40,368 bases of DNA from Clostridia bacterium (GTDB lineage: Bacteria; Bacillota; Clostridia; Christensenellales; Aristaeellaceae). The position numbers were made by a program, and so were the translations under genes. Each line of letters opens with the position of its first letter. Within the stretch, counting starts at the first letter, position 1. Of the stretch, positions 1-7,715 are shown one piece after another. Where the stretch lies: the NCBI GenBank assembly GCA_017550035.1, contig JAFYLS010000060.1:1-40368 (forward strand), in the 5' to 3' direction. The notes beneath the pieces were generated by a model. That model searched no databases. It was not told the origin of the DNA and saw only the letters and a list, made by a program, of their open reading frames with translations.

Positions 1-140
1 AAAAGCTGCTGCACATCCTCATCGCTGTAATCGCGATAGCCATTGGGCAGCCGGCCCGGACACAGCAAGCCTTCCTGCTCATAAAAACGCACGTTGGCCC
101 GCTGAAGACAGGTCTTTTCTTCTACCTGACGGATATTCAT
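1..140 (-). CDS. MerR-family transcriptional regulator, N-terminal part (cut by window start)
   Basis: Only the first 46 codons are visible; the gene runs off the left edge. They encode a winged helix-turn-helix start typical of MerR regulators: a Met-Asn-Ile-Arg-Gln-Val opening, then the signature NVRFYEQEGLL, then a wing with PNGYRDYS. MerR proteins bind as dimers to promoters with long spacers and twist them on effector binding. The effector domain is outside the window, so the ligand cannot be told. The ATG is preceded by a GAGG ribosome binding site four bases upstream. A candidate autoregulatory promoter lies just upstream. The gene follows the sensor kinase on the same strand but has its own promoter. 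Confidence 0.85.
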   Translation of the reverse strand, partial: MNIRQVEEKTCLQRANVRFYEQEGLLCPGRLPNGYRDYSDEDVQQL

Positions 141-163
141 ATATCCTCACTCCCTTCCCTGCA

Positions 164-194
164 AGGATAGGGTATCAAGTTCCTTGACAGTCAA
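164..194 (-). promoter_or_regulatory. Candidate MerR-type promoter/operator with 19-bp spacer
   Basis: On the minus strand a -35 TTGACT (189-194) and a -10 TATCCT (164-169) are separated by 19 bases. The spacer holds a perfect inverted repeat, TCAAG-TTC-CTTGA (175-187). A 19-bp spacer with a central dyad is the hallmark of MerR-activated promoters. The site lies directly before the MerR gene, which suggests autoregulation. Confidence 0.55.
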
Positions 195-203
195 GAGGGC
201 GGA

Positions 204-1127
204 TCAATTTTTGTTCATTTTTTCGTACAAAGCGCCTGCATCCGCATTCTTGGGCACAAAGCCGGAAAACACGGTGCGTATTTCATCGCTTTCCACCGTC
301 ATATCGCCGCCCGCAAGGCGCAGCGTTTCCCGGGCGATATGCAGCCCCATCCCCCGGCCTTCACCCTTCTGGCTGATGCCGGGTTCAAACATGATCCGCA
401 TGAATTCCTCCGGAATCATGGGCCCGTTATTCTCCACAGAAAAACGGAACTGTTTCAAGTCCTCGCCCAGATGCACTTTGATGGTTTTCGCACTTTTCCC
501 CATTGTTTCGCTTCCGTTGCCCGTCAGTGCATCCCGGGCGTTATCAATCAGGTTGGAAAGCACGCGGCACATTTCCCACCCGGGAAGCGGCAGGTCTTTC
601 CACATACCTTCCACTTCCAGCGTCAGCGCAACACCTGCCTGCTCACATTCCGCCATTTTTGCCCTGAGCAGCGCATTGACCGGCGCATTGGCTGTGCGCA
701 AAGAAGTGCTTAAAGCCCGGATATCCCCATATACCTGTTCAATATAGCCGCAGGCGTCCTTGTATTCCTCCATTTCCATCAGGCTGTATACCACCTGAAG
801 GTGGTTGAGGAAATCATGGCGCTGAGCACGCAGGGCCACATTCATTTCGCTCATCTGGTCCACCGTTTCGTTCAGTCCCTGCATTTTTACATGCATCCGG
901 CGGGCAGTCATGGCTTCCCGGATATCCACCACAGCGCCAAAACAGGCAATGCCCGTAAGCAAAAGCACCAGCACTTCATTGAAAACGGTCAGGGTATTGT
1001 TCGTATCCAACAAAATGAACATGGCAAGCAAAGCTCCGGCCAGAATCTGCATGAAATTGATCAGCATGCAATACAGCGAAGCCTTATTTACATCCATGTG
1101 ACGGAAGGACATCTCTTTGAATCTCAT
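204..1127 (-). CDS. GHKL sensor histidine kinase, Spo0B/CitA-like, orphan
   Basis: A 307-residue membrane kinase. Two hydrophobic segments lie at about residues 19-41 and 47-68, then a short coiled linker. The phosphoacceptor motif is RHDFLNHLQ with His104. The GHKL ATPase domain has an N-box (NLIDNARDA, Asn196) and a G-box (GEGRGMGL, about 255-262). The H-box resembles the Spo0B/CitA/AgrC class rather than classic HisKA. There is almost no extracytoplasmic loop, so it probably senses a signal in or near the membrane. Its start overlaps the stop of the sigma factor by four bases (ATGA), which implies translational coupling. No response regulator is encoded nearby. Its partner is unknown; it could feed into the neighbouring sigma system, but that is inference. 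Confidence 0.85.
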   Translation of the reverse strand: MRFKEMSFRHMDVNKASLYCMLINFMQILAGALLAMFILLDTNNTLTVFNEVLVLLLTGIACFGAVVDIREAMTARRMHVKMQGLNETVDQMSEMNVALRAQRHDFLNHLQVVYSLMEMEEYKDACGYIEQVYGDIRALSTSLRTANAPVNALLRAKMAECEQAGVALTLEVEGMWKDLPLPGWEMCRVLSNLIDNARDALTGNGSETMGKSAKTIKVHLGEDLKQFRFSVENNGPMIPEEFMRIMFEPGISQKGEGRGMGLHIARETLRLAGGDMTVESDEIRTVFSGFVPKNADAGALYEKMNKN

Positions 1128-1858
1128 ACCGAGCTTTCCATTTCCTTTCTGAGCAAAAGCAGAATACGCCTTTCCGCGCGGCTCACCTGCATCTGACTCA
1201 GGTTCAGCTGCCGCGCTGCCTCCCGCTGGGAAAGCCCCTGGGTATAGCGCAGATAAAGCAGCTGTTTCTCTTCCGCCGTCAGCTTGTTCATGGCGTTTTT
1301 CAAATCTTCTTTCTGCTCCACCTGTTCATAACCCGCTTCCACGCTGCTCAGGCGGCTTTCCAGGTCCAGCCCATCCTCGTCTGCAGAACTGAGAGAGGAC
1401 ATCTTGTTGCTGTCAATGGCAGAAAGCACGTCCAGCACGCGTTCCACAGGCCAATCAAGTTTTTCCGCCAGTTCTTTGGCAGAAGGTTCACGGTGATATT
1501 CGTATACAAACTTTTCCCGGGCAGAAAGCAGCGTACTCATCTGCTCCTTCACGCCGCGGGGCGTACGCATCAGTTCTCCTTTATCGCGGAGATAATTGCG
1601 CACTTTACCCGTAATGGTAGGTGTCACGTAAGTCGTGAATTTCAGTCCGCGTTCGGGATCAAACCCCTGAATGGCCGCGACGGCTGCCATCAGAGCCACC
1701 TGCTTCAAATCTTCATACTCTACGCCCCGGCCGGAAAAACGGCGGGCGATGAGTTCGCACAGGGGCATAACGCTTTCGATGGCCGCTTCCATGGCTGCAT
1801 CCGATGGATTGAGCGCATACAGGCTTGCCCGTTCGTGCATTTCATTGGCGTTCATCAT
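1124..1858 (-). CDS. RNA polymerase sigma factor, SigB/SigF/SigG-type (group 3)
   Basis: A 244-residue sigma-70 family factor. Region 2 includes GVEYEDLKQVALMA and a FDPERGLKFTTYVTPTITG stretch. Region 3 is recognisable in the middle (FVYEYHREPSAKELAEKL). Region 4 ends in a helix-turn-helix (LSQREAARQLNLSQMQVSRAE). The length fits group 3 factors that direct stress or sporulation regulons. It starts one base after the stop of the anti-sigma-like gene and overlaps the kinase gene by four bases, so the three genes form one unit downstream of dnaE. I cannot tell whether it is SigF, SigB or a lineage-specific factor. There is no spoIIAA/rsbV gene in front, which argues against a standard spoIIA operon. 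Confidence 0.88.
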   Translation of the reverse strand: MMNANEMHERASLYALNPSDAAMEAAIESVMPLCELIARRFSGRGVEYEDLKQVALMAAVAAIQGFDPERGLKFTTYVTPTITGKVRNYLRDKGELMRTPRGVKEQMSTLLSAREKFVYEYHREPSAKELAEKLDWPVERVLDVLSAIDSNKMSSLSSADEDGLDLESRLSSVEAGYEQVEQKEDLKNAMNKLTAEEKQLLYLRYTQGLSQREAARQLNLSQMQVSRAERRILLLLRKEMESSV

Positions 1859-1859
1859 A

Positions 1860-2240
1860 TCACTTCACCGCTGCGGGCAGAACCATGCGCACTTCGCGCA
1901 CGCCGTCCTCCTCCGTTTTCAGATCCACCTGACGCACCAGCGTTTCAATAATCATGCGGGCAATGTCTGCATCCGCGCGGGGTTCCGGCTGCTTTTCTTC
2001 GCAGCACTGAGCAGAAATGCTCAAATACACGCCGTCCTGCTTTTCTTCCACCGACAAGGTCAGGCACTGCACACAATAGGTCTGGTGCAAAAGCAGTTCG
2101 CAGCTTTCATCCACCGCCGTACGCAGATCCGCAAGCACGTCCACAGGCAGATTATAAATGGCGCCCACGCCGGAAACTGCCATACGCAGTGCCAGCGTCC
2201 ATTCGCTGCGGGCGGGAATGGTCATGGTCATGGTATTCAT
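1860..2240 (-). CDS. Anti-sigma factor-like protein, degenerate RsbW/SpoIIAB-type GHKL fold
   Basis: A 126-residue protein directly before the sigma gene. Length, position and the core pattern (LRTAVDESCELLLHQ at about 39-53, a beta hairpin, then a helix IARMIIETLVRQVDL) match the RsbW/SpoIIAB anti-sigma kinase fold. The catalytic features look lost. The N-box Asn expected four residues after Glu45 is Leu49, and I find no DxGxG or GxG loop before the last helix. It may therefore bind the sigma factor without ATP or kinase activity. A GGAGAG ribosome binding site sits five bases before the ATG, and dnaE ends 27 bases upstream. Assignment as an anti-sigma factor rests on fold pattern and context. 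Confidence 0.7.
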   Translation of the reverse strand: MNTMTMTIPARSEWTLALRMAVSGVGAIYNLPVDVLADLRTAVDESCELLLHQTYCVQCLTLSVEEKQDGVYLSISAQCCEEKQPEPRADADIARMIIETLVRQVDLKTEEDGVREVRMVLPAAVK

Positions 2241-2267
2241 ATCATCTCTCCAAATCTTTGTAAAATT

Positions 2268-5200
2268 TTATCCCTTTTTAACGCCGCTTCCTGTGATCTT
2301 CACATGATCGGCGCCCAATTCCAGCATCAAGCGGCTTCTTCCTGCTTCTGCATCCTTAAGCCACATGTCTTCCGGTGCAAGAAGCGTAACCCCTTCTTCG
2401 GGGATATTCAGGTACACCGGCACATCGCCCGTTTCCAGGCCTGCAAGCAAAAGCGGCAGCTTTTCCATGCGGCTGCGGGACAGGCGCAGATACAGTTTAA
2501 CAGGAGAATTCTTGGCCCTCTGAGCAGAAGAAACGGATACACTGGAAGGTATTTCCTTCTTTTCCGCATCCGCCGCTTTTTCTTTAGCAGGCGCTGCAGA
2601 GGAAGGCTTACTGTGCACATCTTTTTTCTGCGGTTTCTGATGGAGATGGCGATCCAGTTCCAGCGCTTCCAGAATGGATTGCTCCGCATCCCGAAGGGGC
2701 TCGATCGTATCTACGATCAGTTTAGGCGCTTCTTCTTCACGCACGGACAGCCTGCCGGAGCAAAGCACCACGCTGTCCTGCTGCATCTCATGACCGATCT
2801 TTTCGTAGGTTCTGGGGAACACCAGACACTCCACTTGACCGGTGAGATCTTCCAACGTCATAAAGCCCATCAGTTCGCCCTTGCGGGTGGCCTTTCCGTG
2901 GGCTTCCACGATGATGCCGCCCATGGATACCCGTCTGCCGTCTTCTGCAAGACCGGCATCTTCCCTCTCCTGCAGATCGGCAAGGTAATGGGAATGGACG
3001 GGCAGCTTATCCAGCAGATGCACATATTCATCCAGCGGATGACCTGAAATGTACACGCCGGTAACTTCCTTTTCCTGATTGAGCTTTTCGCGGGGAATGT
3101 ATTCATTGAGCGCCGGATATTCGTCCGTCAGGGGCATGAGTTCCTCGCCCATGCCGCCCATATCAAACAGGGAAACCTGACCCAAAACATTGCTTTTACG
3201 CACATTGCTTTCGGCATCCATGGCGCCTTCAAACACCGCCATGCACTGGGTGCGGTAAGCGCCCATATTGTCAAAGCAGCCCGCCATGATCAGGCTTTCT
3301 ACCGTGCGCTTGTTTACATCTTCACCCCCTACCCTGCGGCAGAAATCGAAAATATTCTTATAAGGGCCGTTCTTTTTTCGTTCGCGGACAATGTGGTCCA
3401 CGGCATTGCCGCCCACATTCTTTACACCGCCCATACCAAAGCGGATGCCCAGGCGTCCGTCCTTGTCATGGTCCACGGTGAATTTGCGCATGGAAGCATT
3501 GATACTGGGTGGAAGAAGGGGGATGCCGTTCTTCCTGCAATATTGAATATACCCGGCAATCTTGCCTGCGTTTCCCACCACGCTGTTCATAATAGCTGCC
3601 ATAAATTCGGCAGGATAATGCTTTTTCAGGTACGCCGTCTGCAGCGATACCACCGCATAACAGGCCGCATGGGGTTTATTGAAGGCGTAGCTGGCAAAAG
3701 CCGTCATTTCATCAAAAATCTGCTCGGCAGCTTCCCGGCTGACGCCGTTTTTGATAGCGCCGGGCACGCCCATTTCCTCGGAACCGAAAATGAACACTTC
3801 CCGTTCCTTGTCCATGACGTCCTTTTTCTTTTTCGCCATGGCGCGGCGCACCAGATCGCTTCGGCCCATGGAGTAGCCTGCAAGGTCGCGCACGATCTGC
3901 ATAACCTGTTCCTGATACACCATACAGCCATAGGTTACGTCCAGAATAGGCGCCAGCTGCGGCGTAACATAGCGGATGGTTTCGGGCTGCTGCTTGCCTC
4001 TGATGTAGCGGGGAATGCTTTCCATGGGACCCGGGCGGTACAGGGAAATGGCGGCGATAATGTCTTCAAACGTACGGGGACGCATGTTGGTCAGGAAGGT
4101 CCTCATGCCGCCGCCTTCCAGCTGGAACACGCCATCCGTATCGCCGGCGCAGATCATATCAAACACTTCATCATCATCCATGGGAATATCTTCCGGTTTC
4201 ATGTCGATGCCCCGCAGGCGCATCATATCCAGCGTATCCCGGATGACGGTCAGGGTACGCAGACCCAGGAAGTCCATTTTGAGCAAACCCAGATCGCCAA
4301 TGATGCCCATGGGATACTGGGTGGTGACCACTTCATCGTTTCTCTGCAAAGGCACAAAATGGGTCACAGGTTCGCCGGTAATCAAAACACCGGCGGCATG
4401 GGTGCTGGCGTGGCGGGGCATACCCTCCAGCGTCAGCGCCGTGTCGATCAGCTTATGAATACGTTCGTCCCCATCGTACATATTGCGCAGTTCGGGGTTC
4501 AGCTTCATAGCCTTTTCCAAAGTCATATCCAGCGCCATGGGGATGGCTTTGGAAACCTGATCGGCTTCGGCGTAAGTGAAACCCAGCACCCTTCCCACAT
4601 CGCGCACCACGCCTCGGGCCGCCATGGAACCGAAGGTGATGATCTGGCACACCCGGTCGTGACCGTATTTTTCTGTCACATAGTCAATTACTTCCTGCCG
4701 GCGTTCGTAACAGAAGTCCATGTCGATATCCGGCATGCTGACACGCTCGGGGTTCAGGAAGCGCTCGAAAAGCAGGTTATACTTGATGGGATCCAGCATG
4801 GTAATATTGAGGCAGTAGGCCACAATGGAGCCTGCGCCGCTGCCGCGTCCCGGACCCACCATAATGCCGTGATCCTTGGCGAACTTGACAAAATCCCACA
4901 CGATGAGGAAGTAATCGTCAAAGCCCATGTTGTGGATCACAGAAAGTTCGTAATCCAGGCGCTCTCTTGCCACTTCGTCATCCATGCTGTAGCGGTCGCG
5001 GAACCCCTCCTCGCACAGACGGCGGATCATGTGCTCGGCGTCGATATCTTCTTCGGGCACATCAAAATGGGGCAAGTGCCTGCTTTCAAAATCAAAATCC
5101 AGCTTGCAGCGCATGGCAATTTCATGGGTGCGCTGGATGGCATCGGGAAAGTCCGGGAACAGGGTGCGCATTTCTTCTTCGCTCTTGACGTAGAGTTCGG

Positions 5201-5912
5201 TGGTCTCCATGCGCATACGGTTGTCTTCATCCAGCGTTTTGCCCGTCTGGATGCACATCAGCACTTCCTGCGCTTCAGCATCCTTTTTCTGCTCGTAATG
5301 GCAGTCGTTGGTGACAACCAGCGGGATGCCCGTCTTTTTGCTCATTTCAGCAAGGCGGGGCAGAACAATCTTTTCTTCCTGGATGCCATGATCCATGATC
5401 TCGATATAAAAATGATCCTTGCCGAAGATGCTTTCCATGTTCCGGCAATATTCTTCCGCTTCCTGGTAGCGGCCTTCATAGAGCATCTTGGGCAGATCGC
5501 CGGACAAACAGGCCGTCAGGCAGATAAGCCCCTCATGGTGCTGTTTCAGCAGTTCATAATCAATGCGGGGACGATAATAAAAACCTTCGGTAAACCCCTG
5601 GGAGCAAAGATACATCAAATTCCGGTAGCCCGTTTCATTTTCACACAGCAAAATCAAATGGCTGTATTCGCGGCTCAGGTGGCGTTTATCCCGCATGTCG
5701 GAACAGACATACACTTCGCAGCCGATGACAGGATGCACATTTTCCTTTTTGCAGGCACGGTAAAAATCCACCGCGCCATACAATACGCCGTGGTCGGTCA
5801 CTGCACAGGCGTCCATGCCCAGTTCCTTCACCCGTTTAGCCAGGGTTTTGATGCGGCAGGCGCCGTCCAGCAGGGAATATTCCGTATGCAGATGCAAATG
5901 TGCAAACGCCAT
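2268..5912 (-). CDS. dnaE: DNA polymerase III alpha subunit (DnaE type)
   Basis: A 1214-residue replicative C-family polymerase. The N-terminal PHP domain (about 1-220) carries HLHTEYSLLDG and TDHG metal motifs. The palm holds the catalytic acidic pair in PDIDMDF (near residues 393-397) and the third Asp in KMDFLGLRT (near 546). An OB-fold follows at roughly 990-1060. The last 150 residues include a Lys/Ala/Ser-rich linker. No 3'-5' exonuclease domain is inserted, which separates it from PolC. The ATG has an AGGAGG site seven bases upstream, and a TTGCAT-17-TATAAT promoter lies before it. It heads an operon that continues into the anti-sigma, sigma and kinase genes. Confidence 0.97.
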   Translation of the reverse strand: MAFAHLHLHTEYSLLDGACRIKTLAKRVKELGMDACAVTDHGVLYGAVDFYRACKKENVHPVIGCEVYVCSDMRDKRHLSREYSHLILLCENETGYRNLMYLCSQGFTEGFYYRPRIDYELLKQHHEGLICLTACLSGDLPKMLYEGRYQEAEEYCRNMESIFGKDHFYIEIMDHGIQEEKIVLPRLAEMSKKTGIPLVVTNDCHYEQKKDAEAQEVLMCIQTGKTLDEDNRMRMETTELYVKSEEEMRTLFPDFPDAIQRTHEIAMRCKLDFDFESRHLPHFDVPEEDIDAEHMIRRLCEEGFRDRYSMDDEVARERLDYELSVIHNMGFDDYFLIVWDFVKFAKDHGIMVGPGRGSGAGSIVAYCLNITMLDPIKYNLLFERFLNPERVSMPDIDMDFCYERRQEVIDYVTEKYGHDRVCQIITFGSMAARGVVRDVGRVLGFTYAEADQVSKAIPMALDMTLEKAMKLNPELRNMYDGDERIHKLIDTALTLEGMPRHASTHAAGVLITGEPVTHFVPLQRNDEVVTTQYPMGIIGDLGLLKMDFLGLRTLTVIRDTLDMMRLRGIDMKPEDIPMDDDEVFDMICAGDTDGVFQLEGGGMRTFLTNMRPRTFEDIIAAISLYRPGPMESIPRYIRGKQQPETIRYVTPQLAPILDVTYGCMVYQEQVMQIVRDLAGYSMGRSDLVRRAMAKKKKDVMDKEREVFIFGSEEMGVPGAIKNGVSREAAEQIFDEMTAFASYAFNKPHAACYAVVSLQTAYLKKHYPAEFMAAIMNSVVGNAGKIAGYIQYCRKNGIPLLPPSINASMRKFTVDHDKDGRLGIRFGMGGVKNVGGNAVDHIVRERKKNGPYKNIFDFCRRVGGEDVNKRTVESLIMAGCFDNMGAYRTQCMAVFEGAMDAESNVRKSNVLGQVSLFDMGGMGEELMPLTDEYPALNEYIPREKLNQEKEVTGVYISGHPLDEYVHLLDKLPVHSHYLADLQEREDAGLAEDGRRVSMGGIIVEAHGKATRKGELMGFMTLEDLTGQVECLVFPRTYEKIGHEMQQDSVVLCSGRLSVREEEAPKLIVDTIEPLRDAEQSILEALELDRHLHQKPQKKDVHSKPSSAAPAKEKAADAEKKEIPSSVSVSSAQRAKNSPVKLYLRLSRSRMEKLPLLLAGLETGDVPVYLNIPEEGVTLLAPEDMWLKDAEAGRSRLMLELGADHVKITGSGVKKG

Positions 5913-5948
5913 ATTAAAGCCTCCTGAAGGGTAAACATATCCGTATAC

Positions 5949-5977
5949 ATTATAATAGGTTTTCTTTTTTGATGCAA
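5949..5977 (-). promoter_or_regulatory. Promoter for dnaE operon
   Basis: Minus-strand -35 TTGCAT (5972-5977), 17-base spacer, -10 TATAAT (5949-5954). The -10 lies 36 bases before the dnaE ATG. It is divergent from the plus-strand promoter at 5982-6010. Confidence 0.75.
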
Positions 5978-5981
5978 CTTC

Positions 5982-6010
5982 TTTTCAAACTGTCACCATG
6001 ATGGTATAAT
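5982..6010 (+). promoter_or_regulatory. Extended -10 promoter for the TVP38-to-DnaI operon
   Basis: A perfect TATAAT at 6005-6010 is preceded by TGG, an extended -10. The -35 position 17 bases upstream reads TTTTCA (5982-5987), which is weak. It lies 53 bases before the first ATG of the operon. Confidence 0.65.
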
Positions 6011-6063
6011 AGGTTCAGCCGCGATGCGGCTTATTTCCGTGTGCATCAATTTCAGGAGCTGGT

Positions 6064-6813
6064 ATGAAGGAATCTGCCCAATCCCGGAAAAACAGAAAAA
6101 TCGTCACCGCCGCATCCGTTGTGCTGGTGTGCATTGCCCTGTTCCTGCTGAGCTACTATGTGCTCTTCCCCATGGTGCGGGATTTTCAGGACCCGGAATA
6201 TTTCCGGTCCCGCATAGCAGACAAGGGCTTTATGGGAAAAGTGACCATGGTAGCGCTCTTCATGCTGCAGATTTTCTTTGCCTTTCTGCCCGGCGAAGTG
6301 TTTGAAGTCAGCGCCGGCTACGCCTTTGGCGGTCTGGAAGGCAGTATTTTGTGCATCATCGGCACCGCCCTTTCCAGCACGGTCATTTTCCTGCTGGTCA
6401 AGCGCTTCGGCGTGCGTCTGGTCGCCCTTTTCTTTGAAAAGCACCATATCGACCAGTGGTCGTTTATGAAAAACAGCAAAAAGAGAAACCTGCTCACCTT
6501 TCTGCTGTTTCTCATTCCCGGTACCCCCAAGGACCTGCTCACCTATTTCATCGGCCTGACGCCCATGAATTTGCCCACTTTCCTGATGCTTACAGTGCCG
6601 GCCAGACTGCCTTCCCTTTTGTCTTCCACCCTGACGGGCGGCATGCTGGGCAGCGAAAAATACATTGCTGCCATCGTGCTCTACGGCATCACCCTGATTC
6701 TGAGTTGTATCTGCATCATCTGGTACCGCAAAGAATCCAAACAGCAGAAACCGGCAGAACAACCTAAGCAAACCAAAGATTCCGAAAAAACGGAGGATGC
6801 CCCCCTTGAATGA
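6064..6813 (+). CDS. TVP38/TMEM64 family membrane protein (VTT/DedA-like domain)
   Basis: A 249-residue integral membrane protein. A hydrophobic segment at about 18-39 is followed by the VTT domain. The family hallmarks are visible: FLPGEVFEVSAGYAFG, a following glycine-rich membrane stretch (GTALSSTVIFLLVKRFG), and FLIPGTPKDLLTYFIGLTP in the middle. Related proteins are thought to act as lipid scramblases or in envelope lipid handling; the substrate here is unknown. The C-terminal 25 residues are charged and cytoplasmic (Lys/Gln/Glu-rich). An AGGAGC ribosome binding site precedes the ATG closely. Its 3' end overlaps the start of the next gene, so the two are probably coupled. Confidence 0.85.
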   Translation: MKESAQSRKNRKIVTAASVVLVCIALFLLSYYVLFPMVRDFQDPEYFRSRIADKGFMGKVTMVALFMLQIFFAFLPGEVFEVSAGYAFGGLEGSILCIIGTALSSTVIFLLVKRFGVRLVALFFEKHHIDQWSFMKNSKKRNLLTFLLFLIPGTPKDLLTYFIGLTPMNLPTFLMLTVPARLPSLLSSTLTGGMLGSEKYIAAIVLYGITLILSCICIIWYRKESKQQKPAEQPKQTKDSEKTEDAPLE

Positions 6814-7711
6814 CCGAATGAAAACGCTGCGCGCCTGCAGTTTGCTCATGCTCACCGCCATTATCTGGGGCTTTGCCATGGCAGCCCAGCAAAAAATATC
6901 CCAATATCTGGGCCCCTTTACCTGCAATGCGCTGCGCTTTCTGATTGCCTCTATGACGCTGTTTCCCTTTATGATTCTGCAGAACAAAAAGACCGCTGCC
7001 CCGGTAAGGAAAAACGACCTTGCGGCCGGGCTTACCGTAGGCGTGGTGATTTTTGCCGCCGCTTTCTGCCAGCAGGCAGGCGTGGGCGAAACGGGCGCCG
7101 GAAAAGCCGGCTTTATCACCGCACTGTATGTAGTACTGGTGCCGCTGGTTGGCGGCGTGCTCTTCCGGCACAAAACGGCCCTTTCCACCTGGCTTTCCCT
7201 GCTCATTGCCCTGCCCGGTCTGTACCTGCTTTGCATTCCCAAAGGTGAAAGCTTTACCCTCACAAGGGGCGATGCATGGATGCTGACGGGCGCACTGTTC
7301 TGGGCCATGCACATTCTCACCACCGATTTGTTTGTCAACCGCACCACGGCGCTGAAACTGTGTGTGATTCAGTTTTCCGTAGCTGCTGTGCTGAATTTCC
7401 TGTGCGCGTTGATTTTTGAAGAGTTGATCCTTTCTGATATCCTGAAGGTTATCCTTCCCCTTCTGTACTGCGGCATGGCGTCCAACGGTCTGGGCTATCT
7501 GTTCCAGACGCTTGGGCAAAAACATGCCAAGCCTGCTCACGCCGCGCTGATTCTCAGTCTGGAATGCGTATTCTGCCTGGTGGCCGGCGCCCTTTTGCTG
7601 CAGGAACGCATGTCCCTGCAAGGCTATATCGGCAGTGCGCTCATGCTGATTGCCGTCCTTCTCTCCCAGCTGGGCATGCTCAAAAACACGCCCCAACCCG
7701 AAAGGAGCTGA
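6806..7711 (+). CDS. EamA/DMT-family permease
   Basis: About 301 residues with ten hydrophobic segments in two EamA halves, a drug/metabolite transporter. The N-terminal half has the usual LLMLTAIIWGFAMAA opening. The second repeat starts at about residue 155 (DAWMLTGALFWAMHIL). The substrate cannot be predicted; the family exports amino acids, nucleosides or drugs. Start choice: an ATG at 6797 touches the GGAGG at 6792-6796, so translation from it is unlikely. A TTG at 6806 lies nine bases after GGAGG, and an ATG at 6818 lies 21 bases after. I prefer TTG 6806. The gene overlaps the TVP38 gene by eight bases and ends four bases before the DnaD gene. Confidence 0.85.
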   Translation: MNDRMKTLRACSLLMLTAIIWGFAMAAQQKISQYLGPFTCNALRFLIASMTLFPFMILQNKKTAAPVRKNDLAAGLTVGVVIFAAAFCQQAGVGETGAGKAGFITALYVVLVPLVGGVLFRHKTALSTWLSLLIALPGLYLLCIPKGESFTLTRGDAWMLTGALFWAMHILTTDLFVNRTTALKLCVIQFSVAAVLNFLCALIFEELILSDILKVILPLLYCGMASNGLGYLFQTLGQKHAKPAHAALILSLECVFCLVAGALLLQERMSLQGYIGSALMLIAVLLSQLGMLKNTPQPERS

Positions 7712-7715
7712 TACC

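Noticed and set aside
3393..5927. Very long plus-strand open frame opposite dnaE
   Set aside because: It mirrors the dnaE coding frame, is rich in His and Gln with no recognisable domain, and has no suitable start signal. It is a shadow of biased codon use.
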